Of a stretch of DNA of 64,000 nt, positions 39,506 through 51,761 are shown one piece after another. Each line of letters starts with the position of its first letter. Within the stretch, counting starts at the first letter, position 1. The DNA is from Protula sp. h YS-2021 (Eukaryota > Annelida > Polychaeta > Sabellida > Serpulidae): NCBI GenBank assembly GCA_949752745.1, contig OX457026.1, positions 48,826,456 to 48,890,455 of the forward strand, read 5' to 3'. Below the pieces are notes generated by a model. The model worked only from the letters and a program-made list of their open reading frames with translations, was not told the origin of the DNA and made no database searches. Both the position numbers and the translations under genes were made by a program.

Positions 39506-42360
39506 TTATTTGACAATGCCTTGATGACCTCCATGAAGTTTCTTCAAGACATCATTTCGCATGCTCTGTGGCACAACTATTCTATCCAGGAAAGTAAGTA
39601 TTCCGTCGATGACTGTGAATGACGACCGGCTTGCAAAGTAGCATTGTACTGATTCAGGAACGTCCTTCTGGTGCTCCGGCCAGCCATTAAGCGTGTAGGA
39701 AATTACCAAAGCGACATCTGGATCTTTAGCACTTTCGACCATGATCTCTTTGAGTTTCTGGTCAGTCACTGGCCACACATCTGCAACAGATTTCACATGT
39801 TCGTCCACAAGTTCAGCTATCTCAGTCTCTCCAACATCCTGTGGAATTAAATTTCTGCTGAGCGTATCGGCAACTATCAAGTCTTTCCCAGCTATGTGTT
39901 CAGCAACACAGTTGAATCTCATCAACCTCATCAAAAGACGCTGTATTCTGATTGGAGTCTTGTCTAGGTCCTTGGTATTGATGAGTGGAACAAGCTGCTT
40001 GTGGTCGGTGAACAGTTTGAAATCGGGAAGACCTACAAGGTAATGTGAAAACTTCTCACAAGCCCACACGAGTGCCAAACACTCTTTGTCGATCTGTGCC
40101 CATCGCCTCTCACTTGGGGTCAGTGATCTCGAAGCATATGCTATCGGTCTCATCTTCCCATCAAAACTTTGCATCAAGCAGCCACCAACGCCATAGGAAC
40201 TGGCATCCGCTGACACAAACGTTGGCTTGGTCATGTCATAGTACGCCAAAACGATGTTTGATGACAAAATTGCCTTCACTTCTTTGAAGGCCTTCTGCTG
40301 TTCAGCACCCCACAGGAAGGCGTTTTCCTGCTTCAGCAGCTCCAGCATCGGTGCCATCGTTTGCGATAATTTTGCCACGTACCTGCCTAGGTAGTTTACC
40401 ATCCCAAGAAAGCGTCGGAGCTCACCAACATTCTCGGGCGTCTTGATTGTGCAAATGGCTTCTACCTTTATGGGATCTGGCTTCATCCCTTCTTCTGCAA
40501 ACACTTGCCCTTGGTATGTCACTTTCTTCATCCTGAACTTGCATTTGGATTTGTTCAGTTTTAAACCCACCATGCGAATTCTATCAATCACCTGATTGAG
40601 TATATCATCATGTGTGCCGACGTCTCGAGCGTAGATCAACATGTCATCAACATCAACGAACACGCCATCGATATCTTCTACAAGCTGTTTCAATGTTCGC
40701 TGAAAGATTTCTGTGCTAGAGTTCAGTCCGTATGGAAGTCTATTAAAGATATATCGCCCAAATGGAGTTATGAACGTTGTAAAGTGACGGTCATCCTCAT
40801 GCAGTGGCAACTGCCAGAACGATTGAGAGCAGTCAAGTGTTGTAAAGACTTTACATCCCGATAACTTCGACGCAATTTCGTCAACTGTCGGCATGACAAA
40901 ACGTTCGCGCTGCACGGATTGATTCAATTTCTTTAAGTCAACACAAATACGTACTTTTCCAGTTTTCTTTAACACTGGAACCATCGGCGCACACCATTCT
41001 GTAGGCTCTGTAACTGGAGAAATTATATTATTTGCAACCATTCTGTCAAGTTCCTCTTTCACTGGCTTTAGCAATGGCTCGGAAACACGTCTCGGGCTCA
41101 CAAGGTTATACGGACTGGACTGTGGCTTCAACTTGATTCTGATAGGCTCACACTTCATGAGTCCGAAATCACCAAAAACATCATCACTAACCTCTTCTAT
41201 TCGTTGCACAAATCCCATAGAACTTGCAGCTCCTCTACTCAGAAGACAGTTTCGCATGCTGCTTTGCAAGACACACACGGGAAATGTGTATTCCTTTCCC
41301 CGATGCCGTACTTCAGCTGTAAATTGGCCTATCGTTTTGATTTCTCCGCCTGGACTGGTGAGAGCTGATGTGCATGGTTGCAGCGTCGGTCTTGGAATCA
41401 TTCGTTCATAAATGTCTTCTGAAATGCAACTGATGTCAGCGCCTGTGTCAAGCTTGAATAAAATCTTGACATCGTTGATGATCAACTCAGTTCTCCATGG
41501 CTGAGCATCTTCACATTCTACTGAACCCAGGAAAAATGTTTCGGAGACTTCATCCTGTTCTTCAACTTCTGCAACAGATTTCTTCTTTCTGCATGCTCGC
41601 TCGTAGTGATTAAGTCGACCACAAAAGTGGCACTTTTTACCATAAGCAGGGCAGGACCTGGGCTTGTTTTGCTTCAAACAGTTACCACACACACGATATT
41701 GTGGTTTACTTTGAGGTTTATTGCCAGGTTTATTGTTGAATTTACGATATGTTTTTTCTTGCCTGCCTGCTTGTGTTGGCTGGGCTAGTCGTCTCCTTAC
41801 GACATCCATTGAAGCAACTGGCGTCATGCTTGCCATCTGTTTCTTTACCAGCTCAGATGTTCGACACATTTCAATAGCTTCATCAAGCTTAAGATCCTCC
41901 TTGAGTTGCAATTTTTCACTGCAGTCTTTGTCAAGGATTCCCACGACCAACCTGTCTCGAATGGTTTCTTGCTTCACTGCAGCAGGGAAGTCGCATGTTT
42001 CAGCCAGCTCGTATAGTGCTCTTATGAAACATTCCACACTCTCACCTGGCGCCTGGGTTCGTTGGTGGAACCGCGCTCTCTCATGGATCTTATTCACCGC
42101 CGGTATGAAATACGAGTCAAACTTGCGCATCACAATGTCATAATTGTTCTTGTCTGCTTTGTTGTCAAATTGCAACGTGTTAAAGACAGTCTCCGCCTGT
42201 AGACCCATAGCATAGATAAGACTTGCCACTTGCACTTTTGGTCCTCGTCTTTCAGCTTCGTGGCCACATAAAATCTCTGCCAGCGCTGTTTCCACTCCGG
42301 CCATGTCTGTGGTTTTGTAAAATTAAAGTTATCCGGCGGATTGAATTTTGGCATCTTCAC
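39506..42360 (-). CDS. Gypsy Gag-Pol (gag, zinc knuckle, protease, RT, RNase H)
   Basis: Gag starts at ATG 42354 (PKFNPPDNFNFTKPQTWPEWKQRW); a frameshift near 42225 leads into a 932-codon frame. CCHC knuckles lie around 41630-41680 (CHFCGRLNHYERAC). Protease has KLDTGADISCI (about 41440). RT has LDCSQSFWQLPL and DVDDML near 40640 (family YVDDL-like), and RNase H has VSADASSYGVGG. Gag and pol share one frame, as in Mag-like Gypsy elements. The single long frame implies recent activity. Confidence 0.93.
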
Positions 42361-42419
42361 CCTGCTTTGTTTATTTTCTCCTCTATATAATGTTTACTGC
42401 TCAACCACATCTGACACCA

Positions 42420-42591
42420 TGTTGTGTTTGGTGGTTAGCAAGAGAGAGAAAAGCAATGCTAACAGTTCGGGTGTATTTATTCAAACCTCAAAATGGCGAT
42501 AATGTGGTCATGTGATATTTGGCGGTTTCGGGTTATTCACATTAAGTTATGAATGATGATCAATACCTAACACAATAATAAATACCAAACA
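42420..42591 (-). repeat. 5' LTR (172 bp)
   Basis: Near-identical to 37324-37496 (CCTAACACAATAAT against CCAAACACAGATAAT). Followed by the TAAAT duplication. Confidence 0.92.
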
Positions 42592-45005
42592 TAAATACTC
42601 GGGATATTCAGCAGTTTGGCAGAGTGTAATGGGTAAACCAAACTAAGACACTCCAAACTCCCCTCTGAGGAGCTAAGCTGAGCCACAACGGCGAGAATAA
42701 GGGGCACACTTTAAAGTCTCCGCTTAGATCAGATAAGTGCACAGTATCCTCGCTGAGGTCGTCCCTTCTCCCCACTTCTCTGCCAGGCTATTGCATGTGG
42801 GTTTCGGTGGTTCCCTGTCCTGGTCGGTGGCATCGGGTCGGGGGTTATTTACTAGTTGATTAGTTCGGGGGTTTGGATGTCTGTGTTTTATTCTTAGTAG
42901 CTGATAGATTAACTCTGACGTATGACGCTCCGTGTAAATTGTAGGGTTTAAATTGTAACGATAATTGTAAAATATTGTTCGTTCTTATACAGAAATAAAT
43001 AAATTAGATAACAGTTATCTTCTTCGTTTATGCCGTAAGGCGACTAGTTGGATTTATAGCCCACATCTACCGCACTCTCACCCTTTCCAAATAACCTTCG
43101 GTTGGCGATAAAGTAACGATCAACCGCAAAGTTACAACAGTACTGCTGAAGTGGTAAGGACTGTATTAGGTAAAACAGATCACATTTCAACCAATACCCC
43201 AACAGGATATATTTCTGGGCATATAAATTACATATTTATCTGAAATAAGCACCAAATAACCAGATTTGTGTTTTCTATTTCTCGATTTTTTGCGACGCGT
43301 TCTGAAGCTTCTCTGGTCTGTTGGAACAAGACCACAATTACTTCCGCCTTCATTGCCCAATAACAGGAAGACTATTAGCATGGCAGCTATACTTTTTCGA
43401 TAATGTTATGATTGTTCCGGGCAATCAGTAATAAACTTGTGGCATGCTTATGTTCCCAAAGGGTTGTACTAGAGACATACTTAAACTCCTTGGAATCAAG
43501 CGTATTGTTTTTGAGAAATATGACGTCAAAGTTCAGTAATTTATTCATGTGATCGAGCGACCTCGAGATCCATGGGTGCCCCTGTTTGATGCGAGATAAC
43601 AAAAAATCCAATTGGTCAACCCCAAATATTTTGGTGCTTTATGCCTTCTCAAGGGTTAGTTTGAGGGATTTAATAAAGCTTGATTTCCCAGCAATGTTGT
43701 AGAAGAAGTCAGAGTTTGAAATTCTATAAAGAAACATATAAGTAAATTAATTGTGGCCTTAGGCCTTTTTGGAGAGTGGATTCTCAGTTTCCTGACCGTT
43801 TATTCTGGCAGATAATCTTCTCGAGAGTCTCTCGAGAACTCGGCGCTTTTACTATTCCGGCAGATAAATTATCTGACGGCCATTTTTTCTCTAATAAACT
43901 CACTTCCGGATAAGTGTTCAAAATCACGTGACTAAAACAAACAATATGACGTCGTTAAGGTAAACGAGGGGATAAGAAATCATTTTCTTTGATTAATTCA
44001 TATTGTGAATAATTAAACCTTATCTACAATTAAGAAAAGGTATATTACGATATTGGTAAAAGTTTTCTGAAATAACGTTGTTTATAGCAATACATTTTCA
44101 TGTAAATGGAAAGTTTCCAAAAGCTCGTCAATATTCTGTTTTACCCCGTGATCTGTCACATTTTTAAAATGGCGTCCTTTCTCGCGAGATTGTGAATGTA
44201 GACAGAAAAAAGTTTAAATTACTCATTTCAAAGAGGATAAGAAAGTTAATATTTACTGCACAATTACAAATACAATTGCAAATACGGTTTATTAGCAACA
44301 TTAAGCACTCTTTTTTTAAATATAAGATGTATTTTTATATGAGCGATAAAAGAATATCTCATTGTTGCAGCACTGTACTATTCTGAGCCTTTCACGAAAA
44401 AAAGGCATTTGTGCGCATCCAACATTCTCGACCTCTGGGCGCTACGAATAGTAAACGCGGTGACCAAAAAGAAGGTACCCTAAGTTCCTGTGTGCTGTCA
44501 AACAGGCGGATGCAAGCAAGCTGAAGGCGATACTCTTTATTCCACCTTGGATTGCTTGTTTACGATTTAAACTTGTATTTGTTGGACAACAATAAGCCGC
44601 CACCATTCCGCCACAAACTTCGTCACAAGACGGGGACGAATCTTCACAGGCAAGTTGAACTTTTTGAGCTCATATTTTCGCTCTTTAAGTTGCATAACAA
44701 CGGGGAATAACCTAATAAGCAAAATTATACTTTACGTGTTTCGAATAAAATGCGCAAGAATTTTGAACTTCGACTGCGAGGGAACCGGGTAAAAATGAAA
44801 GAAATGACAGAAAAATATGAAAGAAATATCGCAAATACAGCTTATACTCGGAACATAAAAGAAATTGAAGCTTGAAACTTTTTTTGCTAAAATTTTTAAT
44901 ACATTTTTAAAATAGCATGTGGGTTGTTAAAAACCCGATTGCTCATTGATGCAAGAGAAATTTGATACCAGGTTATTTTTATTTTCATTTTTTACCGGGT
45001 TATTA
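42592..45005. other. Intergenic DNA; possible old LTR-like promoter remnant
   Basis: 42592-43010 is GC-richer than its surroundings and ends with AATAAATAAA (about 42991-43000). With the CRE/TATA block at 37291-37323, on the other side of the Gypsy insertion, it could be one promoter-to-polyadenylation unit. A perfect palindrome TTCTCGAGAG-T-CTCTCGAGAA lies at 43818-43838. Minus-strand open frames at 43187-43611 have no recognised family. Confidence 0.35.
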
Positions 45006-45070
45006 TATGTTTCCCCCTAATGGAGACATATATAGCATTTGGTGTGTCTGTCCGTCCGTGCCCACAATGA
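45006..45070 (+). repeat. Hairpin-headed repeat start (GTCTGTCCGTCCG type)
   Basis: TATGTTTCC (45006-45014) pairs with GGAGACATA (45022-45030) with one G-T pair, followed by TATAGCATTTGGTGTGTCTGTCCGTCCG. The same head occurs at 58969-59030. Confidence 0.75.
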
Positions 45071-45639
45071 TTATGTTATGTGGTGGATTTTCGGTACATC
45101 CGTCACTTATGTGGTTTTTGCCCCTTATGTGGTGGTTCTTATGAGGTAGCAGCATAAGCACCCAATTGAGCACAAAACAAACAACATAAGGGTGTCCGTC
45201 AAAGTCCGTAGATCAACTGTCCTGTAACACCATCTGTTGGTAAATAATGCAACTATAAAGCTAATTTCTAAAGCAAATAAGAAGAGCAGCAATTGTTTAA
45301 ATCCCGCCCGGGGAGGTGGGGAGAATCTTAAGAATACACCAACTGCGTTCTGTTCCATGCATTTCTTCATTCTTCCTTCTTTTTTCCCCCACTTGTTTTT
45401 TTTTAGCAAGTACATCCTGATATACCCATCCTAGTTGGTGACTGGAACGTTAAAGTCCAAACAAACATTAAACACCAAACAGACAAACAAACAATTTGTT
45501 TAAAACTAGACAGAATCCGCTACATCGCGGAATTGGCCCACTTGCAAAAACGATCAAAGAAAATATTTGTACATTATGACCAAAAATCTAAAAGTCAAGC
45601 AGTACCCCCTTCTTTATCATCGCTCTCGTCCAACGGGCT

Positions 45640-47350
45640 CAAAATGAGCCCCAAATTCCTCTGTCTATAACCCTGTTCGAGATAAAAGTCAACTTCCGGT
45701 TTTTGACCTTGACCGTGACCCAGAGATTTAAGGTAAACGTTGTTTAGGCTCAAAGGGTCGAAAATGAGGTCAAAATCGCTCTAGCTCTGATCGTTTTCGA
45801 GACAATAGTTAACTTCCAGTTTTTGACCTTGACCGTGGCCGAGAAGATCAAGGTCACCGAGCCATGTCTAAAGTTACGTTATTTACGCACAAAGGGTCGA
45901 AAATGAGCTCAGGACCGCTCTTCTCTCTGTTTTTGAGATAACAGTCAACTTCCAGTCTTTGACCTTGATCGTGACCGATAAGGTCAAGGTCAACGAGGTA
46001 GTTCTTTTGTAACGTCGTTTAGGCCCAGGTGGTCGACAATCAGCTCGAAATCGCTTTATCTCTAACGGTTTACGAGATAATAGTCAACTTCCGGTTTTTG
46101 ACGTTGACCGTGACCGAGGTCAAGGTCACCAAGGTACCTCTTTTGTAACGTTATTTAGGATCAAAGGGTCGAAAATGACCTCAAAATTGCTGTATCTCTA
46201 ATCGTCTTCTAGATAATAGTCAACTTCCGGTTTTTGACCGTGACCGAGAACATCAAGGTCACCGAGGCATTTCTAAAGTAACATTATTTGCGCGTAAAGG
46301 GTCGAAAATGAGCTCAAAATCGCTCTATCTCTAACCGTTTTCGAGATAATAGTCGGCTTCCGGTTTTTGACCTTGACCGTGAACGAGAAAATAAAGGTCA
46401 CCGAGGAATTTCTTATGTAACGTTATTTGGGCGGAAAGGATCGAAAATGACCTAAAATCGCTCTATCTCTAATCGTTTTCGAAATAATAGTCAACCTCCG
46501 GTCTTTGACCTTGACCGTGATCAACAAAATAACCGTACCTCTTTTGTAACGTTATTTAGGGTCAAAGGGTCGAAAATGACCTCAAAATTGCTGTATCTCT
46601 AATCGTTTTCTAGATAATAGTCAACTTCCGGTTTTTGACCGTGACCGAGAACATCAAGGTCACCGAGGCATTTCTAAAGTAACATTATTTGCGCGCAAAG
46701 GGTCGAAAATGACCTAAAATCGCTCTATCTCTAATCGTTTTCGAAATAATAGTCAACTTCCGATCTTTGAATTTGACCGTGACCAACAAAATAAAGGTCA
46801 CCGGGGGATTTCTTATGTAACGTTATTTGGGCCCAAAAGCTCGAAAATGAGCTTAGAATGGCCCTATCTCTAACCGTTTTCGTGATAACAGTCAGCTTCC
46901 GGTTTTTGACCGTGACCGAGACTGCCAAGGCCCCCAAGGTACCTCTTTGTAACGTTGTTTAGGCCTAAGGGGTTGACAGTCAGCTGGAAATTGCTCTATC
47001 TCGGTTTTCGAGATAATAGCCAACTTCCGGTTTCTACCTTGGCCGTCACCGAGCATTTTATGTAACGGTATTTTGAGCCCAAGGGTTCGAAATGAGCACA
47101 AAATCGCTCAATCTCTAATCGTTTTCGAGATAATAGTCTGTGACCTTAATTTGACATTGACCGCTGAGGTCCAAAAAAATTGCGGGTTCACGGAGACCTC
47201 GTCGCCCTCTGCGCCTACACCGAATTTCATCTCCTTCTGTAGGAGGAGTTTTCTGGAAACGGAAGAAAAAAACGAAAAAAGGGCAGGAACTTCCAGAAAA
47301 GTTAAAAACTTATACCCAGTTGCAAACAAAGTTTGCAAGTGGGAATAATA
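45640..47350. repeat. Satellite array, about 135-bp units, rich in AAGGTCA half-sites
   Basis: GTCGAAAATGAGCTC..ATCGCTCTATCTCTAA.CGTTTTCGAGATAATAGTC..CTTCCGGTTTTTGACC recurs roughly every 130-140 bp, with about eleven to twelve degenerate units. Most units contain TTGACCTTGACCGTGACC and GGTCAAGGTCACCGAGG. The array ends with a tail GTAGGAGGAGTTTTCTGGAAACGG..GTTTGCAAGTGGG shared with the 56780 array. Confidence 0.9.
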
Positions 47351-47483
47351 CAAAACAGTTGTGAAAGATAAGTTGTAAAATATCTTTATACAGTAAAGTA
47401 CCACATATAGAATTCTATTTATTTACATATGACACACACAAAGCATAAAATATTATTGACACTGAAATGACGCCTGCTGGGAA

Positions 47484-49033
47484 CAGGGTTGGCAAAAAAG
47501 CGGCCAAATGTAGATTTTGCCTTGCCGGCGGCAAAATCTGGCAATTGCCGGGAAAATCTGGCCAGATCTGGTCAAATCTGGCAAAATCTGGCAAAATTTA
47601 AAATCATCAATTATCGCCAGGTTTTTTATAATTGGGGAAACGGAGTTTCTAACTTTGATATGTATAATTAAAAGGTATTCAGTTGAACTTCTGATTATAA
47701 ACATCAAAACACTGTATTCAACCAGAGATTAAGAATGCTAGAGTTTCTAACTTTTATCGGTATAATAAAATGGTGTTTAGTTATGATTATCAAACGTCAA
47801 AGCACTGTATGAAACCGGAGATTAAGCAGTGCTGGTATGAAATATTTCGAATGAAATATTTCATGAAATATTTCACTGTAAAAATTTCACATGTTTTGAA
47901 ATTTTTAAATAAGAAATAAGTTGGGCATCAAGAATACCAGATACTGGCGGATAACTATCAACGGACTTTCATCTTAAGTTGTCAGTGAACACACTGCGTT
48001 GGCATAACTCTACCAGCAAACAATGCATCCACAGAAATCCTGCGTAGTCTATGACTTTTGAGTAACAAAGCTAGCAGTTGCTGGCCTATGGCACCGTTGA
48101 CACATCTACTCCGGGTATCTGAACGGGTGTTTCTAAGGGGTGGGGAGAGAGACAGGAGGGTTTATAGTAACTGCTGAAAGGGGGCTCAATGTTAACGGCA
48201 CAGGAGAAAGAGGTCGAAAATGTACACAATAGGTCAAAAATATAGCAGACAATATGTTAGCTAAACAAACAGGGGGCAACTCACGCCCGTGAGCGAGTTT
48301 GCTTCTAGTTTAGCACTGTTTGAATAATCACTCCCAATTCTGCAATTAAGCAGTGCTTCCCATTTAGACGAGAAAAATCTTTGCCTTTATCAGGTTTTAC
48401 GATAAAGCAGTATGCAATTATCCCGTTAAAAATACATAATTTTATGCAATCAACCTATTTATACGTTTAACTGGTATGCGATGCAGCTATTTTATCTGTC
48501 TATGCGTTTTTGACGGTGGTATTTGTTAAATTAAACCAACAGATATTACTGGGGAGGGGATTAATTTGTCGTGAAGCCACATACAAAGAGATGTAATTAC
48601 CGGAGATGCAACTATTCCAAATTACTACTCAAATTTATTACTCCGAACTACTACTCCAAAGCACTCATGAGTAAATCGACAGGGTGGTATATAACGTGCA
48701 TCATCTGCACAGACATTCATTGTAGAATTGCGGATTAGACTTTTAACCAAAAATTCCCCTTTTTATGTACTTAAATACTCTACTATGTGCTATTGAATTT
48801 ATGGGAAAGTGCATTATTTATGTAAATAAACGCGTGCTTGGGTGAATAAAACTAGTTTTACTACATTTCAAGAAAACTAAATATTAAAATTAAATGAACA
48901 AAAAAAATTGTTAAAAAAAATTGGGCGACAAAACCAGATTCTGCCAGATTTGGGCAGATTGGGCCACTTTAAGAGATTTTGCCTTGCCGGCAATTGCCGG
49001 GCAAATCTGGCCGGCCAAATCTTGCCAACCGTG
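47484..49033. mobile_element. Non-autonomous hAT-type element, 1.55 kb
   Basis: Starts CAGGGTTGGCAA and ends TTGCCAACCGTG, flanked by perfect 8-bp duplicates GCTGGGAA (47476-47483 and 49034-49041). Subterminal regions are rich in degenerate TCTGGCMAAATCTGGC and TTGCCGGCAATTGCCGG, likely transposase-binding repeats. No transposase frame is inside. Confidence 0.88.
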
Positions 49034-49159
49034 GCTGGGAACCACATAAGGGCACGGGCAAATATAAACCACCACGTAAGTATTTCTTATTCCCAAACAA
49101 TGTTGTCCGTGACCTACCACTTAAATGCATTTCAGGCATATCAAATGCTACCACATAAT

Positions 49160-49800
49160 GCAGCCACCACTCGTTGGTCCGTCCATCTGTCTGCAGTGAG
49201 TTCTTATGAAATTAATGAGTCGATTTTTCTCAAAACATACATACATATTGGGGTACATGTCTAGGTGATGCCCGTTTTTTTTTTTTTTGTTTTTTTTTTT
49301 CGTTTCCTCAAAAATTCTATTTTTGGCAAATTTTTTAACATAGGGGGGCTTTTCGTGCATTTTTTTCACTTTGGCAGGCTATATCTCCAAAACGGTTTGT
49401 TGGATTACGCTGAAACCTGGCAAGAACAACACACATATAGTGTAAATGTTTACTGTGAAGTTTTACTTCATTTCCGCTGAAAATGTATTTTTGGCGAATT
49501 TTTGATTTTGAACTTTTTTTGGCAATATTGTTGCGATACCTCCAAAACGGTTTGTTGGATTAGGCTGAAACTTGGCAAGAAGAACTCACAAAACGTGTAA
49601 ATGTTTACTGCGAAGTTTTTCTTCATTTCCGTTGAAAATATATTTTTGGCGAATTTTTCAATTTTTGATTTTAAACTTTTTTGGCCATAATTGTTGCGAT
49701 ATCTCCGAAACAGTTTGTTGGATTAGGCTGAAACATGGCAAGAAGAACCCATATGTAGTGTAAATGTTTACTGCGAAGTTTTTTCACGTGACTGATTTCG
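49160..49800 (+). repeat. Dispersed repeat with three roughly 157-bp tandem units
   Basis: A GTCCGTCCATCTGTCTGC-type head (49170) is followed by AAACATACATACATATTGGGGTACATGTCTAG. Tandem units then carry AAAACGGTTTGTTGGATTA.GCTGAAAC.TGGCAAGAA (about 49391, 49549 and 49707), and the end has CACGTGACTGATT..GGGAGAGACATATCCGTTTTTG. The same composite lies at 58969-59720. Apparent ORFs are repeat-derived. Confidence 0.85.
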
Positions 49801-50185
49801 GGCGGGAGAGACATATCCGTTTTTGTTTAACAAAAACACTGGCCAATCTAGTTTTTATTCGAAACTCAGAGTTTTTGCGCATTTTTATTGGGAACGCTCA
49901 AAGTGTGATTTGGCTTATTCTTGAGGGCGAGTTCAGGTCACAACCTTACCTCCACCAATGAGAATTAGCATTTTCATTGCGTGATCAAAAAGTGCCAGCG
50001 CTTGCTTTGGGGCAAAACGCATATTTTCTCACTGTTTTATACCGAATAATAACAGGGTATTTTTTTTGTTCTGGGCCGATTGCATTCATTTTGGCCTACT
50101 TGTCACATGCCAGGAAGTTAGTATTTAAATAGCTTTCACCGTTTAGAAAATTTTATTACTTAACTTTTAAGCAAAACGCTGTTAG
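49801..50185. other. End of repeat and unique-looking DNA, no gene
   Basis: GACATATCCGTTTTTGTTTAACAAAAACACTGGCCAATCTAG at the start is the repeat's terminal hairpin region. The remainder shows no coding signal. Confidence 0.4.
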
Positions 50186-50490
50186 TTAGTCATTTCTATT
50201 GTTATTAACCAGATATTTGAAGTTAAGAAAAGAATTTCTGATTTCCTCAGCGCTGATTATTTCATTTTCGCCCAGTGCAAAAGCCTTCAAAATCTCTTCT
50301 ATTAGCTCGTTTCTTTGATTTCTAATACCATCAATGTCGACCGGCAGAAGCTTTGGATTCAAAATTAAATTGAGATTCTGCAAATTTTTCATGTCGTCTA
50401 CTGGAAATCTTTTATCAACTTCATCTAACAAATTTGATATGAACTCATCTTTGACTTGGGCAACATTAAATGTGTTTTTATCACAGGAAT
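50186..50490 (-). pseudogene. Possible hAT transposase fragment
   Basis: A minus-strand frame is open from about 50490 to TAG 50186: VKDEFISNLLDEVDKRFPVDDMKNLQNLNLILNPKLLP..ELIEEILKAFALGENEIISAEEIRNSFLNFK. The LLDEV.KRFP..L....ILNP..LP layout recalls the region before the C-terminal domain of ZNF862/KIAA1586-like hAT proteins. Coding-like composition, but a single short block. It could instead be an exon of an unrelated host gene. Confidence 0.35.
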
Positions 50491-50739
50491 TTCTGTGCGT
50501 TACTGTACCCCCAACTCTCCAATAGTGTGCGTGTTTGTGCGTGAATCACGCGCAAACGCACCGAAATGGGAACACTGCTGAGGGATTCTATTTAAACCTT
50601 TCATAGGTGAAGAATCTAGGGTGTAGTTGTGGACCTGGGTACGGGTTTGGTGGGCCGCCGAAAAATGAAATCATGGAATTGCACGCCTGCGGTGGACTTC
50701 TTTTACTTGTTTTAATTTTTGTTTTGCCTATTTTTTATT

Positions 50740-51300
50740 AGTCACCGACCGCCACGTGGCGCGAAGCAGGGGACTGGAATTCGGGTCCGTCTGTCTGTCA
50801 ACACTTCGGATATGATGTCTTTTGTGATCTCAGAAACCACTCGAGGGGTTTAAACCTTGCATAGGGAAAGAATATAGGATTGCAGTTGTGCACCTGGGTA
50901 TAGGTTTTGGCGGCCGCCAAAAATTTAAAAAATAACAGGATTTTATTTATTTTGGAACTTTTCGACGGCATGTCCGGATTAGATCGCCAAAACTATGAAT
51001 TGCTTTATTAGGTCTCCCCGACCAAGGGGAGACACACATGGTGTTTGTACGTTCTGTTTGTACATGTATACGTGTGGCAGTCTTGTGAACAAAGTCTTTT
51101 GCGCAAGATATCTCAAAAACTATAAATCTGATCGACCTCAAACTCGTTCTGTGTATTCCTTGGACAGGTCGGAAGGTTCTGTCATCCTTTGACACGTGTT
51201 GCATTATTAACGACGGCGAGTGACGTCATTACGTTAAAATCTTGTTATCCCCCGTGTAACGGAGGAATAGTTATGAGCTTGTCCGTCTGTCCGGGCTATA
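50740..51300 (+). repeat. Cluster of three hairpin-headed repeats
   Basis: Heads: palindrome GCCACGTGGC (50751-50760) then GTCCGTCTGTCTGTC; GTCTCCCC/GGGGAGAC (51012-51019/51026-51033) then ACATGGTGTTTG; TCCCCCG..CGGAGGA (51247-51266, one mismatch) then GTCCGTCTGTCCG. Each is followed by sequences such as ATCTCA.AAACTA, found across the family. No genes. Confidence 0.75.
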
Positions 51301-51761
51301 ACTCTGAAAATATAGGTCGGATTATTTTGAAATGTCACACGGATCTAGCACATATGGAAGGTGTGTGATGTCGTATATTTGCTTGGATTTATGAAAAATG
51401 GTAAAGATGACAGTATTTTGAAATTTGGTAAACTTTTTTTGTACAAGTTTGTCCGTGTAATGGAACTTGTCATCCAGGCCGCATCTGCAAAACTATTCAT
51501 CAGATTTGATTTAAAATTTTGTCACAGATAAGATTGAAAATTACCAAAAATAACTTTTGTAAATATATAACTTAGCTGTTGTCGAAATTTAAAAATGTAA
51601 AACTGTGAGTGAAAAAAAAAAAACGTGAGAAAAGTGGTATTTAGTGTGGCACTTTCATCCGCCGTACACAGGGTATCGTGTCGCTGTGAGGCTGTGGTTT
51701 CAAGAGTGTGAGAAGACCAAGGAGAGAGAGAGAGACTTAATGATAAAATGCTGTGTTGCAG

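Larger units (their letters stand above)
37324..42591 (-). mobile_element. Ty3/Gypsy LTR retrotransposon, nearly complete
   Basis: 5.27 kb with LTRs TG..CA, a perfect TAAAT duplication, and gag-pol on the minus strand in the order gag, protease, RT, RNase H, integrase (Gypsy order). The primer-binding region next to the 5' LTR (42419 leftward) reads ATGGTGTCAGATGTGG on the minus strand. The LTRs differ at about three positions, so insertion is recent, although pol has frameshifts. Confidence 0.95.

Noticed and set aside
45640..47350. CRISPR-like array
   Set aside because: Units are about 135 bp and degenerate throughout, without short identical repeats and unique spacers; the context is eukaryotic.
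51602..51740. Long minus-strand ORF at 51522-51770 as a gene
   Set aside because: It covers a GA-microsatellite (LSLSLSLSP) and AT-rich DNA; no start context or domain supports it.
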